Source: Halanaerobium saccharolyticum
GTDB lineage: Bacteria > Bacillota > Halanaerobiia > Halanaerobiales > Halanaerobiaceae
Assembly (NCBI RefSeq): GCF_004362045.1
Contig: NZ_SNWX01000006.1
Location: 1-64,000 of the forward strand
Length of the DNA stretch: 64,000 bases
Direction of reading: 5' to 3'
Shown here: positions 34,488-42,445 of the stretch, piece after piece
Position numbering within the stretch: position 1 is the stretch's first letter
How the letters are laid out: every line of letters starts with the position of its first letter
The notes under the pieces: generated by a model
The model's database searches: none
What the model was told of the DNA's origin: nothing
Seen by the model: only the letters and a program-made list of their open reading frames with translations
Translations under genes and position numbers: made by a program

Positions 34488-34516
34488 TTGCTTATTTACT
34501 AAAATGATTATATAAT
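34488..34516 (+). promoter_or_regulatory. Promoter of ruvX
   Basis: TTGCTT (34488-34493) and TATAAT (34511-34516), 17 bp apart. It gives ruvX and downstream genes their own start, separate from alaS-ireB. Confidence 0.78.
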
Positions 34517-34551
34517 ATTTTATTGAAGAAAGAAAATTGGAGGCCAGAGAG

Positions 34552-34959
34552 TTGAGAATTTTAGCTTTAGATTATGGCAATAAAAGAGTGGGAGTCGCAG
34601 TTAGTGACGCTCTTGGTTGGACAGCACAGCCCCTGGCAACTCTTGCGATGCACGGGCACCAGGAATTACTGACAGAAATAAAAGAATACATAGATAAGTA
34701 TGATGTAGAAGAAATTGTAGTTGGAATGCCCTATAATATGGATGGAACAAGAGGTAAAAGGGCGGAAATAACTCAGGCTTTTATTAATTTTTTAAGAAAC
34801 AACCTTGAGCTTCCGATTCAGATTCAGGATGAGCGGCTGACAACAAGTCAGGCCAAAAACATACTGCTGGAGGCTGATGTCAGCAGAAAGGGCAGAAAAA
34901 AAGTTATTGACAAAATGGCTGCGTCTTTAATTCTGCAGTCTTATCTTAATTCAAAGTAA
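34552..34959 (+). CDS. ruvX: Holliday junction resolvase-like protein RuvX (YqgF)
   Basis: A 135-residue RNase H-fold protein: RILALDYGNKRVGVAVSD with the first catalytic Asp, EEIVVGMPYNMDGTRG, DERLTTSQA and DKMAASLILQSYL with the last Asp. Family members process pre-16S rRNA ends and are also annotated as resolvases. Start TTG 34552, eight bases after GGAGG; the TTG at 34537 overlaps that site. It leads ruvX-yrzB-mltG. Confidence 0.92.
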   Translation: MRILALDYGNKRVGVAVSDALGWTAQPLATLAMHGHQELLTEIKEYIDKYDVEEIVVGMPYNMDGTRGKRAEITQAFINFLRNNLELPIQIQDERLTTSQAKNILLEADVSRKGRKKVIDKMAASLILQSYLNSK

Positions 34960-34967
34960 AACGATAG

Positions 34968-35003
34968 GTACCAGGTCCAAATCAGCTGATTTGGACCTGG
35001 TAC
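34968..35003. repeat. Perfect 36-bp palindrome downstream of ruvX
   Basis: GTACCAGGTCCAAATCAG (34968-34985) is followed directly by its exact complement (34986-35003). There is no loop beyond the turn and no T-run after it. It resembles REP/BIME-type palindromes more than a terminator. Confidence 0.85.
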
Positions 35004-35044
35004 AGAAGAATTAATTCACAAACCAACAAAATGAAAGGGGTAAA

Positions 35045-35314
35045 ATGATGAGTAATGGCAAGTTTTGGATTGATGAAGAAGAAAAAGAACTGGTTTTATC
35101 AGATAGCACAGGGGAGAGCCGCTTTATCATAGAAGATGACCTGGTTATTGACGGTGTAAAATACTTAATTATTGTTGATGCCAGAGCTGGCGAAAATGCT
35201 GATGCAACAGTAGTTAAAATTATCAATGAAGGGGAAGAAGAAATTATTATTCCTGTTGAAGAAAAAGAGGAATTCGAAAAAGTTCAGGCTGCATATCTAG
35301 AAGATATGGAATAA
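35045..35314 (+). CDS. UPF0473 family protein (YrzB-like)
   Basis: An 89-residue acidic protein with the family pattern: GESRFIIEDDLVIDGVKYLIIVDA and IIIPVEEKEEFEKVQAAYLEDME. Function is unknown, but it is a fixed member of the alaS-ireB-ruvX neighbourhood in Firmicutes, which supports the call. Two tandem ATG codons (35045, 35048) follow AAAGGGG; 35048 has the better spacing. Confidence 0.85.
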   Translation: MMSNGKFWIDEEEKELVLSDSTGESRFIIEDDLVIDGVKYLIIVDARAGENADATVVKIINEGEEEIIIPVEEKEEFEKVQAAYLEDME

Positions 35315-35393
35315 AACAATTTTGCTATATAAATACTGCCTGTATAACTTTTATTAATCAATCAATTTAGAATATGAAAGGAAGATTTTGAAG

Positions 35394-36407
35394 TTGAAAA
35401 GAACAGCTTTTATATTTTTGATTTTTATTATAATACTCAGCTTTTCGCTGAAGGCCTATTCTTTAATGGAGCCCATAGATCCTGTTGATCCGAGAGATAT
35501 TATGGTAAAAATAGAACAGGGGATGACTGGTAGAGAAATTGCTGAATTGCTGGAAGAAAAAGAAGTTATCAAGTCATCTACTATGTTTTATTTGCTGCTC
35601 CGATTTAAACAGGTTGATAATCTGCAGGCAGGTTACTACCGCTTTTCAACTTCTAAGACTCCTTTAGAGATCATGGATAAATTACAGCGTGGAGATGAAA
35701 TGCAATTTAAAATTACTATTCCAGAGGGATTTACTCTGGAAGAAATTTTAAATAGATTTGTCGCTCTGAAACTGCCGGAGTATGAAAGAAAAGTTCTGGA
35801 AAATGAAATTAATAAGGAAATTTCTAAAATAGAGATTGAAAGAAGTTTTGAAAAAAAGATTTCTGAATCTGAGGAGTTTTATCCGGCAGAAGGTTTTATT
35901 ATTCCCAACACCTATAATTTTCCTGTGAGTTATGATGAACAGGATATAGCAAAATCGTTAATAAATTACTTTATAGCTCAAAGACAGCCTGTTTTAAAAA
36001 AGGCCGCAGCAGATAGTAATTATTCTGCTTATCAACTTTTAATAATTGCTTCTTTAATTGAAGAAGAGGGAAAACTGGCAGCAGAAAATAAATTGATTGC
36101 TTCAGTTATCTATAACCGTTTAGAGAGGGGTATGCCCCTGCAGTTGGATGCTACAGTTCAGTACGCTCTACCTGCAAGAACCGAAAGAGTACTTTATGAA
36201 GATTTAGAAGTTGATTCTCCCTATAATACTTATCTAATAAGTAAGCTGCCTCCTACTCCAATAGCAAATCCGGGTAAACTGGCAGTGAAGGCTGCAATTA
36301 ATCCTGCCGAAAGTGATTATTTATTTTATTTTGCCCGTGAGGATGACAGCCATGTCTTTACAGAAAGTTATGAGGAACATCTGCAAAAACAGCGAGAGCT
36401 GAATTAA
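35394..36407 (+). CDS. mltG: Endolytic murein transglycosylase MltG
   Basis: A 337-residue protein with one N-terminal membrane helix (about 3-22) and a YceG domain: MVKIEQGMTGREIAELLEEK (LysM-like), TIPEGFTLEEIL, ASLIEEEGKLAAENKLIASVIYNRL with the catalytic Glu, PLQLDATVQYALP, PYNTYLISKLPPTPIANPG and LFYFAREDDSHVF. MltG cleaves nascent glycan strands and sets their length. Start is TTG 35394 (AGGAAG nine bases before) or TTG 35388. It fits the wall-synthesis theme with IreB nearby. Confidence 0.94.
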   Translation: MKRTAFIFLIFIIILSFSLKAYSLMEPIDPVDPRDIMVKIEQGMTGREIAELLEEKEVIKSSTMFYLLLRFKQVDNLQAGYYRFSTSKTPLEIMDKLQRGDEMQFKITIPEGFTLEEILNRFVALKLPEYERKVLENEINKEISKIEIERSFEKKISESEEFYPAEGFIIPNTYNFPVSYDEQDIAKSLINYFIAQRQPVLKKAAADSNYSAYQLLIIASLIEEEGKLAAENKLIASVIYNRLERGMPLQLDATVQYALPARTERVLYEDLEVDSPYNTYLISKLPPTPIANPGKLAVKAAINPAESDYLFYFAREDDSHVFTESYEEHLQKQRELN

Positions 36408-36470
36408 TTATATACTACAAGATTGAATCAATTAAAAATAATTGTTTATTAAGCACAGAGGAAGTAGATT

Positions 36471-37115
36471 ATGAAAATTACTGATATTAACAGCAAATTT
36501 TCTAAAAGTAAATATATAGAGCGTCAATTCGCTGAAATTGAAAAGCACTGTCAAGAAATTCATATTCCAATTATTGATCGAGATGCGGCTGATTTATTAA
36601 AGTTACAGTTAAAACTCAAAAAGCCGCAGAGAATTTTAGAAATTGGTACTGCTCATGGATTTTCTACACTTCTACTTGCAAAATATAGCCCGGAAATGTC
36701 TGAGATTACGGCAGTAGAATTGGATTCCGGCCGGGCCCAGCAGGCAAAAGAAAATTTTTTGAAATTTAATTATCAGGAGAAAATAGATTTAAAAGTTGGA
36801 GATGCCTTTGACATTTTGATGTATTTAAAAAAGGATTATGATTTTATTTTTCTTGATGCTGCCAAAGGGCAGTATTTTTATCTTTTTGAATATTTAATGG
36901 AGCTTTTAGCCCCCGGAGGACTTTTAATTTCGGATAATGTGCTTTATAAAGGTAAGGTTCTTGCAGATGGTGAAGCAGATGCAAAAATTAGAACATTGGT
37001 CAAGAATTTAAAAAAATATTTAAAATTAATTATGAACCATCCGGAACTTGAGTCAACAATAGTTACCGCAGGTGACGGAATGGCGATTAGCAGGAGGAAA
37101 GATATAAATGAATAA
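36471..37115 (+). CDS. SAM-dependent O-methyltransferase (YrrM-like)
   Basis: A 214-residue class I methyltransferase of the O-methyltransferase 3 family: RILEIGTAHGFSTLLLA is motif I, AVELDSGRAQQAKENF motif II, DFIFLDAAKGQY and GLLISDNVLYKG later motifs with metal-binding acids. In Bacillus the counterpart (TrmR/YrrM) methylates 5-hydroxyuridine at tRNA wobble position 34. Its 3' end overlaps the U32 peptidase gene by 8 nt, the partner that makes ho5U, so a joint role in tRNA modification is likely. Confidence 0.88.
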   Translation: MKITDINSKFSKSKYIERQFAEIEKHCQEIHIPIIDRDAADLLKLQLKLKKPQRILEIGTAHGFSTLLLAKYSPEMSEITAVELDSGRAQQAKENFLKFNYQEKIDLKVGDAFDILMYLKKDYDFIFLDAAKGQYFYLFEYLMELLAPGGLLISDNVLYKGKVLADGEADAKIRTLVKNLKKYLKLIMNHPELESTIVTAGDGMAISRRKDINE

Positions 37116-38337
37116 AGTAGAACTACTGGCACCAGCAGGAAGTTTAGAAAAACTTAAAACTGCCATTTTATTTGGTGCAGATGCTGTATATTGTGGAGGT
37201 TTAAACTTTGGTTTAAGAGCCGGAGCTGACAATTTTACTGTTGAGGAGCTTGAGGCAGGAATAGAATTTGCTCATCAGCGGGATAAAAAAGTATATATGA
37301 CACTGAACATGATTCCTCATAATAGAGAACTGGCTCAACTTCCAGAATATATAGAACAAATTAAAAAACTTAAGTTAGATGCACTTATAATTTCTGATCC
37401 TGGTGTTTTTGCTTTTGTCAAAAAAGAAATGCCGGAGATGGAGATTCATATTAGTACTCAGGCCAATAATGTTAACTGGGCTTCTGCTCTTTTTTGGGCA
37501 GAACAGGGAGCTGAACGGATAATTCTGGCCCGAGAATTGAGTAGAAATGAAATTGAAGAAATTGCAGATAAAACAGAGGGGAAAATAGAATTAGAATATT
37601 TTGTTCATGGAGCAATGTGTATTTCTTATTCTGGACGCTGTCTGCTCAGTAATTATTTTGTGGGACGTGATGCTAATAAGGGAGACTGTGCTCAGTCCTG
37701 CCGCTGGAAATATCATCTGGTAGAAGAAAAGAGACCAGGTGAATATTATCCAATTGAAGAAAATGATCAGGGCACTTTTATTATGAACTCCAGAGACTTA
37801 AATCTGGCTGAAGAAATTCCAGAACTAATAGAATTGGGTTTAAGTAGTTTAAAAATTGAAGGCAGAATGAAAAGTGTTCATTATGCTGCAACAGTTGTGA
37901 ATACCTATCGGCAGCTGATAGATCAGTATTATGAAAATCCTGAAAACTTTGAAGCTGATCCGGAGCTATTAGCAGAGCTCAGAAAAATAAGCCATCGAGA
38001 TTATACCAAAGGTTTTTATTATGGTAAACCGGGATCTGAAGGACAGAGATATGAAAGTTCTTCTTATTTAAGAACTTACGATTTTATGGGAGTTATTAAA
38101 GATTATGATTCCACTCAAGCAGAAGCAGTGGTGGAAGTTAGAAACAAGATTTTTAAAGGTGATCAGTTGGAATTAGTAGCCCCCGGTCAAAAATCATTTA
38201 CAATCACTGCTGATTATCTTTTAGATGAAGAGGGAGAAGAAATTGAGGCTGCTCCCCATCCAAAACAGTTAATTAAAATACCTCTTGCTTCAGAAGTCCC
38301 AGCTGGTACTTTACTGAGGCGTCAAAAGGAGAATTAA
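37108..38337 (+). CDS. U32 family peptidase / tRNA hydroxylation protein (TrhP-like)
   Basis: A 409-residue U32 protein: ELLAPAGSLEKLKTAILFGADAVYCGG start, HISTQANNVNWASALFW, FVHGAMCISYSGRCLLSNYFVGRDANKGDCAQSCRW with the four-Cys iron-sulfur pattern, and MNSRDLNL, SLKIEGRMKSVHYAA. Homologues TrhP/YrrN-YrrO introduce the hydroxyl of 5-hydroxyuridine in tRNA. It overlaps the methyltransferase upstream, with AGGAGG in that gene as ribosome binding site, and is followed by DUF4911. Confidence 0.92.
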   Translation: MNKVELLAPAGSLEKLKTAILFGADAVYCGGLNFGLRAGADNFTVEELEAGIEFAHQRDKKVYMTLNMIPHNRELAQLPEYIEQIKKLKLDALIISDPGVFAFVKKEMPEMEIHISTQANNVNWASALFWAEQGAERIILARELSRNEIEEIADKTEGKIELEYFVHGAMCISYSGRCLLSNYFVGRDANKGDCAQSCRWKYHLVEEKRPGEYYPIEENDQGTFIMNSRDLNLAEEIPELIELGLSSLKIEGRMKSVHYAATVVNTYRQLIDQYYENPENFEADPELLAELRKISHRDYTKGFYYGKPGSEGQRYESSSYLRTYDFMGVIKDYDSTQAEAVVEVRNKIFKGDQLELVAPGQKSFTITADYLLDEEGEEIEAAPHPKQLIKIPLASEVPAGTLLRRQKEN

Positions 38338-38338
38338 A

Positions 38339-38575
38339 ATGAAGGATACTCTAAAACTTAGATATGAGGTCGATCCAGAGGAAATTAATTTTATTGATAT
38401 GATTATTAAAGCTTATGAAGGAATAGGTACTGTTAATGTGGATCACGATAATCCAGGAGAGATCTGGATTGATGTTACTGAAGGCACCAGAGCGGAAGTT
38501 AAGGAAGTTATGGCTGATCTGGGGAAAAAATTTAAAGTCAGATTAATTTCTGAAAAGAAAAATAAATTACTGTAA
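38339..38575 (+). CDS. DUF4911 domain protein
   Basis: A 78-residue protein starting one base after the U32 gene stop. The pattern LKLRYEVDPEEINFIDMIIKAYEGIGTVNVDHDNPGEIWIDV matches DUF4911, small proteins found beside U32 peptidases in clostridia. No function is known; the coupling suggests it assists the U32 enzyme. Confidence 0.8.
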   Translation: MKDTLKLRYEVDPEEINFIDMIIKAYEGIGTVNVDHDNPGEIWIDVTEGTRAEVKEVMADLGKKFKVRLISEKKNKLL

Positions 38576-38660
38576 TTAATGTTTGACGATGCTAGCTCTG
38601 ATTTAACAGTGTGCTCAAAAATTCAGCTGATAAATATTTGTAAATGTAAAATAGGAACAT

Positions 38661-38689
38661 TTGACAATCGGTCAGTTATTGTTTATTAT
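38661..38689 (+). promoter_or_regulatory. Promoter of the SleB-like hydrolase gene
   Basis: TTGACA (38661-38666) and TATTAT (38684-38689), 17 bp apart. The untranslated leader would be about 115 nt. Confidence 0.75.
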
Positions 38690-38810
38690 TGAATTAAGAT
38701 TAGATACAATTTTATATAAGTTTATAAGAAGATTTTTTGTTGGAGAAGTTGAGGGAGGAAAATTAAATTATACATTTAACTAGCATGGAACAAGAGGGAG
38801 GTAATTTAAA

Positions 38811-39500
38811 ATGCTGAGCAAAAGTAGAGTTCTAATCTCGGTAATGTTACTCCTAATAATGGTGTCTTTTGTTAATCTCGAAGAAGCTAAAGCTCTGGAT
38901 CTGGCTGAATTTGGAAGCAGAGTGATGAGCAGAGGTGACGAAGGAATAGATGTAGCTATATTACAGCAGAAGTTAAAGCAATTAAATTATTATAGGGGAA
39001 AATTAGATGGACTATATGGGAGTGGAACAGCAGAAGCAGTAAAAAGATTTCAGAAAGATAATGGACTTAAGGCAGATGGAGTTTTTGGTGAAAGTTCTTT
39101 TAAAGCAATTCCTGATTTAAAGGCAGAGCTAAATTATAACATATCAAGAGATGATATAATTTTACTGGCCAGAATTATTCACGGAGAGGCCAGAGGAGAA
39201 GACTTTAAAGGTAAGGTTGCTGTGGGTTCTGTAATTTTAAATAGAATTAATAGTAAGCAGTTTCCCAATTCAATTAGAGATGTTATCTTACAGAAGGGAC
39301 AGTTTAGCAGTTTGATGGATGGTCAGGCTTATTACTATCCCGGGGAAGAGGAACTGCAGGCAGCAAGAGCTGCTGTTCTGGGCTATGATCCAACTCTGGG
39401 ATCTGTTTATTTTTATAATCCGGAGGTTGCAACTAATACAGCCTGGATATCACGCCGTAATTTTGTGACCAGAATTGGAGATCATGTATTTTTAAGGTAG
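38811..39500 (+). CDS. Exported cell wall hydrolase (SleB/CwlJ family)
   Basis: A 229-residue protein with a signal peptide (about 1-29, ends EEAKALD), a PG_binding_1 domain (about 38-100, SRGDEGIDVAILQQKLKQLNYY) and a Hydrolase_2 domain (about 115-229: IILLARIIHGEARGEDFKGKVAVGSVILNR, the catalytic Glu in HGEARGE). SleB-type enzymes lyse spore cortex, but homologues without sporulation also exist, so a vegetative wall role is possible. Ribosome binding site GGGAGG. Confidence 0.93.
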   Translation: MLSKSRVLISVMLLLIMVSFVNLEEAKALDLAEFGSRVMSRGDEGIDVAILQQKLKQLNYYRGKLDGLYGSGTAEAVKRFQKDNGLKADGVFGESSFKAIPDLKAELNYNISRDDIILLARIIHGEARGEDFKGKVAVGSVILNRINSKQFPNSIRDVILQKGQFSSLMDGQAYYYPGEEELQAARAAVLGYDPTLGSVYFYNPEVATNTAWISRRNFVTRIGDHVFLR

Positions 39501-39540
39501 TTCAAATTTTAAAAATATAATTAAATTAAATAAAATATAA

Positions 39541-39573
39541 AAAATAGCACCTGTGCAGGTGCTATTTTTTTAG
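39541..39573. terminator. Bidirectional terminator between sleB-like and abrB-like genes
   Basis: ATAGCACCTG and CAGGTGCTAT arms, with A-run on the left and T-run on the right, so it works for both convergent genes. Confidence 0.9.
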
Positions 39574-39609
39574 AAATCGATATCCAATTTTTGTTATTTG
39601 GGTAAAAAA

Positions 39610-39864
39610 TTATTTTTCTTCCTGCAATTCCTTCATGTTATCCATACATTCGCCGCAGATTGTTCTACCTTTATATTCGATAGTGTCATCTGCGCTGCCG
39701 CAGAAAATACATGCTGGCTCATATTTTTTGAGAATTATTTTTTCTTCATCAACGAAGATTTCCATTGGGTCTTTTTTATTGATATTCATAGTTTTTCTGA
39801 GTTCGATTGGAATTACCATTCTACCCAAATCATCAATTTTACGGACGATACCAGTAGATTTCAT
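39610..39864 (-). CDS. AbrB/SpoVT-type regulator with a four-Cys tail
   Basis: An 84-residue protein. The swapped-hairpin AbrB DNA-binding domain (1-48) reads MKSTGIVRKIDDLGRMVIPIELRKTM. The C-terminal part has CIFCG...CGECMDN, a CxxC-x(13-17)-CxxC zinc-ribbon-like knuckle that replaces the usual multimerisation tail. AbrB proteins are transition-state or global regulators in Firmicutes. Ribosome binding site AAAGGAG; the promoter is on the minus strand at 39915-39943. Confidence 0.9.
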   Translation of the reverse strand: MKSTGIVRKIDDLGRMVIPIELRKTMNINKKDPMEIFVDEEKIILKKYEPACIFCGSADDTIEYKGRTICGECMDNMKELQEEK

Positions 39865-39914
39865 ATTAATTCTCCTTTCATAACAAATTTCGACAAATTA
39901 TTCTTGTTTATTAC

Positions 39915-39943
39915 ATTATATAATCTATTAGAGCTATAGTCAA
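39915..39943 (-). promoter_or_regulatory. Promoter of the abrB-like gene
   Basis: Minus-strand TTGACT (39943-39938) and TATAAT (39920-39915), 17 bp apart. Confidence 0.8.
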
Positions 39944-40066
39944 TACCCAAATGTTATTTTTTAAAGTAAAAAATGGATAATTAAGCGAAAAAATTCAAAA
40001 TAATTATTAATATTTGTTTAAATATGTGATAAAATATAAATAGTCATCTAAAATGGGGTGTTTATA

Positions 40067-40504
40067 ATGGAGAAATTAAAAGAAAAGTTTAAAAGAAAAT
40101 TAGCAGAAAACAATTATAAATTGACAAAGCAGAGAGAAATTATCTTAGATACAATTCTCGAAAAGGAAAACTGGCATTTTACCGCTGAGGAACTTTTTGC
40201 AGCTGCACGAAAAAAAGACAGGGATATTGGTATGGCGACCATATATAGAACTCTGGAGTTAATGCAGAATCTAGATATTGTGCATGTACTCGATTTTAAT
40301 GATGATTCCCGTAAATATGAAATATATTTGGAAGAAGCCCACCATCATCATTTAATTTGTAAGGGCTGTGGTAAATTAATTGAGTTTAGTGATCAGGATA
40401 TTGATTACTTTGAATCAGAACTGGAAGATAAATATGATTTTGAAATTACAGAACACAAATTAAGATTTTACGGATATTGTAATGAGTGTAAAGAAAATAA
40501 TTAA
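40067..40504 (+). CDS. Fur family transcriptional regulator
   Basis: A 145-residue Fur-like protein: winged helix (LTKQREIILDTIL, HFTAEELFAAARKKDRDIGMATIYRTLELM), then the HHHHLICKGCGKLIEF metal site and a second Cys pair (CNECKEN) forming the structural zinc site. It senses a metal or peroxide; the sequence cannot separate Fur, Zur and PerR function. Start ATG 40067 after GGGGTG; GTG 40058 overlaps it. Confidence 0.92.
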   Translation: MEKLKEKFKRKLAENNYKLTKQREIILDTILEKENWHFTAEELFAAARKKDRDIGMATIYRTLELMQNLDIVHVLDFNDDSRKYEIYLEEAHHHHLICKGCGKLIEFSDQDIDYFESELEDKYDFEITEHKLRFYGYCNECKENN

Positions 40505-40572
40505 GAAAAAAGGAATTTTTTAATTAATAGAGAATACTATATATATAGCAACAAAGAGAGGTAGGTTGAGCT

Positions 40573-41265
40573 ATGGAGGAAACAAAACAGTGTTTAAAAG
40601 ATTTAATTGTATTTCAGAATCTGGATCCAGAGGAATTGGAACTTTTATGTCAAAATTCTTATGCCAAATTTTACGAAAAAGGTGAGGTTATCTTTTTTGA
40701 AAATGACAGTGTAAAAAAATTATATTTGTTAGTAAACGGTAAGGTAAAGCTTTCTATGCTATCTGCAGAAGGTAAAGAAAAAGTGCTGACAATCCTGCAG
40801 GAAGGGGATATTTTTGGTGAACTTTCTTTATTTGACGAAGATCCTCATCCGCTGACTGCTGAGGTAATGGATGATGCTCGTTTGTTGATCATTCCCTGGA
40901 ATGAGATGGAAAAGATGATTATTGACCGTCCTTCACTGGCAATTAAAATTATTGAAGCACTATCTAAAAAAACAAGACTTTTAACCAGTCAGGTTAGAGA
41001 ATTGGTGTTTCAGGATGCTGCTGGAAGATTGGCCAGCTTGCTTTCGCGTCTGGCAGAAGACTTTGGCCGGGAAATTGAAGAAGGTACAGTTATTGATTTA
41101 GTTTTAACCCACCAGGAGATTGCCAATTTAATTGGTTCTTCCCGGGTTACAGTTACTAAATTGATCAATAAGTTTATTGATGATGGAATGATTACAATTA
41201 AAAAAAGGAAAATTATTATTAAAGACTTCGAATCCCTGGGAGAAAGACTGCAGACAGTTTTTTAA
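40573..41265 (+). CDS. Crp/Fnr family transcriptional regulator
   Basis: A 230-residue regulator: cyclic-nucleotide-binding-like beta barrel (about 15-125, GEVIFFENDSVKKLYLLVNGKVKLSM, GDIFGELSLFDEDPHPLTAEV), dimer helix and a C-terminal winged helix (LTHQEIANLIGSSRVTVTKLINKF). The N-terminal Cys residues do not form the Fnr iron-sulfur pattern, so the ligand is unknown. Ribosome binding site AGAGAGGTAGG. Follows fur by 68 bp. Confidence 0.92.
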   Translation: MEETKQCLKDLIVFQNLDPEELELLCQNSYAKFYEKGEVIFFENDSVKKLYLLVNGKVKLSMLSAEGKEKVLTILQEGDIFGELSLFDEDPHPLTAEVMDDARLLIIPWNEMEKMIIDRPSLAIKIIEALSKKTRLLTSQVRELVFQDAAGRLASLLSRLAEDFGREIEEGTVIDLVLTHQEIANLIGSSRVTVTKLINKFIDDGMITIKKRKIIIKDFESLGERLQTVF

Positions 41266-41310
41266 GTTTCAGCTCGGGATAATCCTGTAGTCTGAGATAA
41301 TACATAACAG

Positions 41311-41350
41311 ACACGCTGGCAGAATCATTCTGGCGTGTTTTGATTTTTTT
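41311..41350 (+). terminator. Terminator after the Crp/Fnr gene
   Basis: ACACGC and GCGTGT arms with inner CAGAAT/ATTCTG pairing, followed by TTTGATTTTTT. Confidence 0.85.
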
Positions 41351-41383
41351 ATATTTTTAATTTAAGATTTTAGGAGGTAGAAG

Positions 41384-42286
41384 ATGAGTATTTTTATACC
41401 TAATAGTGAAACGAAATTGTATGGTTTGCTGGGAAAAACACTGAGTCATTCTATTTCTCCATCTCTACATAATAATGGTTTTAGAGATTTAGGGATTAAT
41501 GCTATTTATTTGATGCTGGAGACTAAAGATCAGGACCTGGAAGAATATATTAACTCCTTAAAAAATTTAGGTTTTGACGGCTGGAATGTCACAATCCCTC
41601 ATAAAGAGAGTATTATACCATATTTAAATGGTTTTTCTTCTCTGGCCCGGGCAGCAGGAGCAGTAAATACCGTTTTAAATAGAAAAGGAAGATTAACCGG
41701 CTATAATACTGATGTTATTGGATTTCAGCGTCAGATTGAGGAATCAGGGGTTAAAGTTAAGGACAAGAGAGCTGTTGTAATTGGTGCAGGTGGAGCTGCG
41801 AGAGCAGTTATTGCAGCTATGGTTCAGCTTGACCTGGCAGATATTACTATTATTAACCGGACAGTAGAAAATGCGGAAGAACTGGCAAAACTTTTTAGAG
41901 AAGAAAATGCTAAGCAAAACTTTGATTTCTGCAGTCTGGATGAGCAGGAATATGCAGAACCCTTAAAAGCAGCAGATCTGGTGGTTGATACAACCCCGGT
42001 TGGAATGTATAGTAATAATATTGAGAACATAGTAATCAATCCTGATTATCTGCATCAGGAGCAGCTGGTAATAGATTTAGTATATAATCCACTTAAAACT
42101 AAAATACTAAAAGAAGCAGAAAAAAGAGGAGCTCAAATTGGAAATGGGCTGCCAACTTTAATTTATCAGGCAGAGGCTTCTTTTAAACTCTGGACTCAGG
42201 AGATGCCGAAAAAGCAAAAATGGTATCAAATAGCAGAGGATGCTGTAGAAAAAATTGAGGCCGAAAAAAATGATTCTGACGAATAG
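41384..42286 (+). CDS. aroE: Shikimate dehydrogenase
   Basis: A 300-residue enzyme reducing 3-dehydroshikimate with NADPH in chorismate synthesis. Motifs: LLGKTLSHSISPSLHN, GWNVTIPHKESI with the catalytic Lys, AAGAVNTVLN, NTDVIGF, the Rossmann VVIGAGGAARAVIAAM, and the C-terminal GLPTLIYQAEASFKLW. No other aro genes adjoin. Ribosome binding site AGGAGG. It precedes the type IV pilus region but is separated by its promoter and riboswitch. Confidence 0.95.
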   Translation: MSIFIPNSETKLYGLLGKTLSHSISPSLHNNGFRDLGINAIYLMLETKDQDLEEYINSLKNLGFDGWNVTIPHKESIIPYLNGFSSLARAAGAVNTVLNRKGRLTGYNTDVIGFQRQIEESGVKVKDKRAVVIGAGGAARAVIAAMVQLDLADITIINRTVENAEELAKLFREENAKQNFDFCSLDEQEYAEPLKAADLVVDTTPVGMYSNNIENIVINPDYLHQEQLVIDLVYNPLKTKILKEAEKRGAQIGNGLPTLIYQAEASFKLWTQEMPKKQKWYQIAEDAVEKIEAEKNDSDE

Positions 42287-42295
42287 TTATTAGTT

Positions 42296-42333
42296 TATAT
42301 CTATTATCCAAAATTTGATGTATAATAGATATA
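42296..42333. promoter_or_regulatory. Perfect 12-bp inverted repeat over the pilus promoter -10 box
   Basis: TATATCTATTAT (42296-42307) and ATAATAGATATA (42322-42333) are exact complements with 14 bp between. The -10 box TATAAT (42321-42326) lies in the right arm and the arm ends at the expected transcription start. It may be an operator. Being A/T-rich and without a T-run it is an unlikely aroE terminator. Confidence 0.6.
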
Positions 42334-42440
42334 GGCAATAATTTATTAAAATAGCATAAAAAAGCAAAACAGTCGAAAGGCTGTGACGCAAAGACATAAA
42401 TCTAAGGGAAAAATTTTCTATGATCGTTATGTTTGCCTCA
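42333..42440 (+). promoter_or_regulatory. Cyclic di-GMP-I riboswitch (GEMM-I)
   Basis: P1 pairs AGCATAA (42353-42359) with TTATGTT (42427-42433). The first hairpin CAGTC-GAAA-GGCTG (42370-42383) has the GAAA tetraloop and is followed by the conserved TGACGCAAAG, the core of GEMM-I. The 5' end (AGGCAA, 42333-42338) can also pair with TTGCCT (42433-42438). The aptamer binds c-di-GMP and stands 5' of the pilus operon. Confidence 0.92.
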
Positions 42441-42445
42441 GCTTT

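Noticed and set aside
42287-42335. Inverted repeat as aroE terminator
   Set aside because: The stem is almost wholly A/T and lacks a T-run; it overlaps a -10 box instead.
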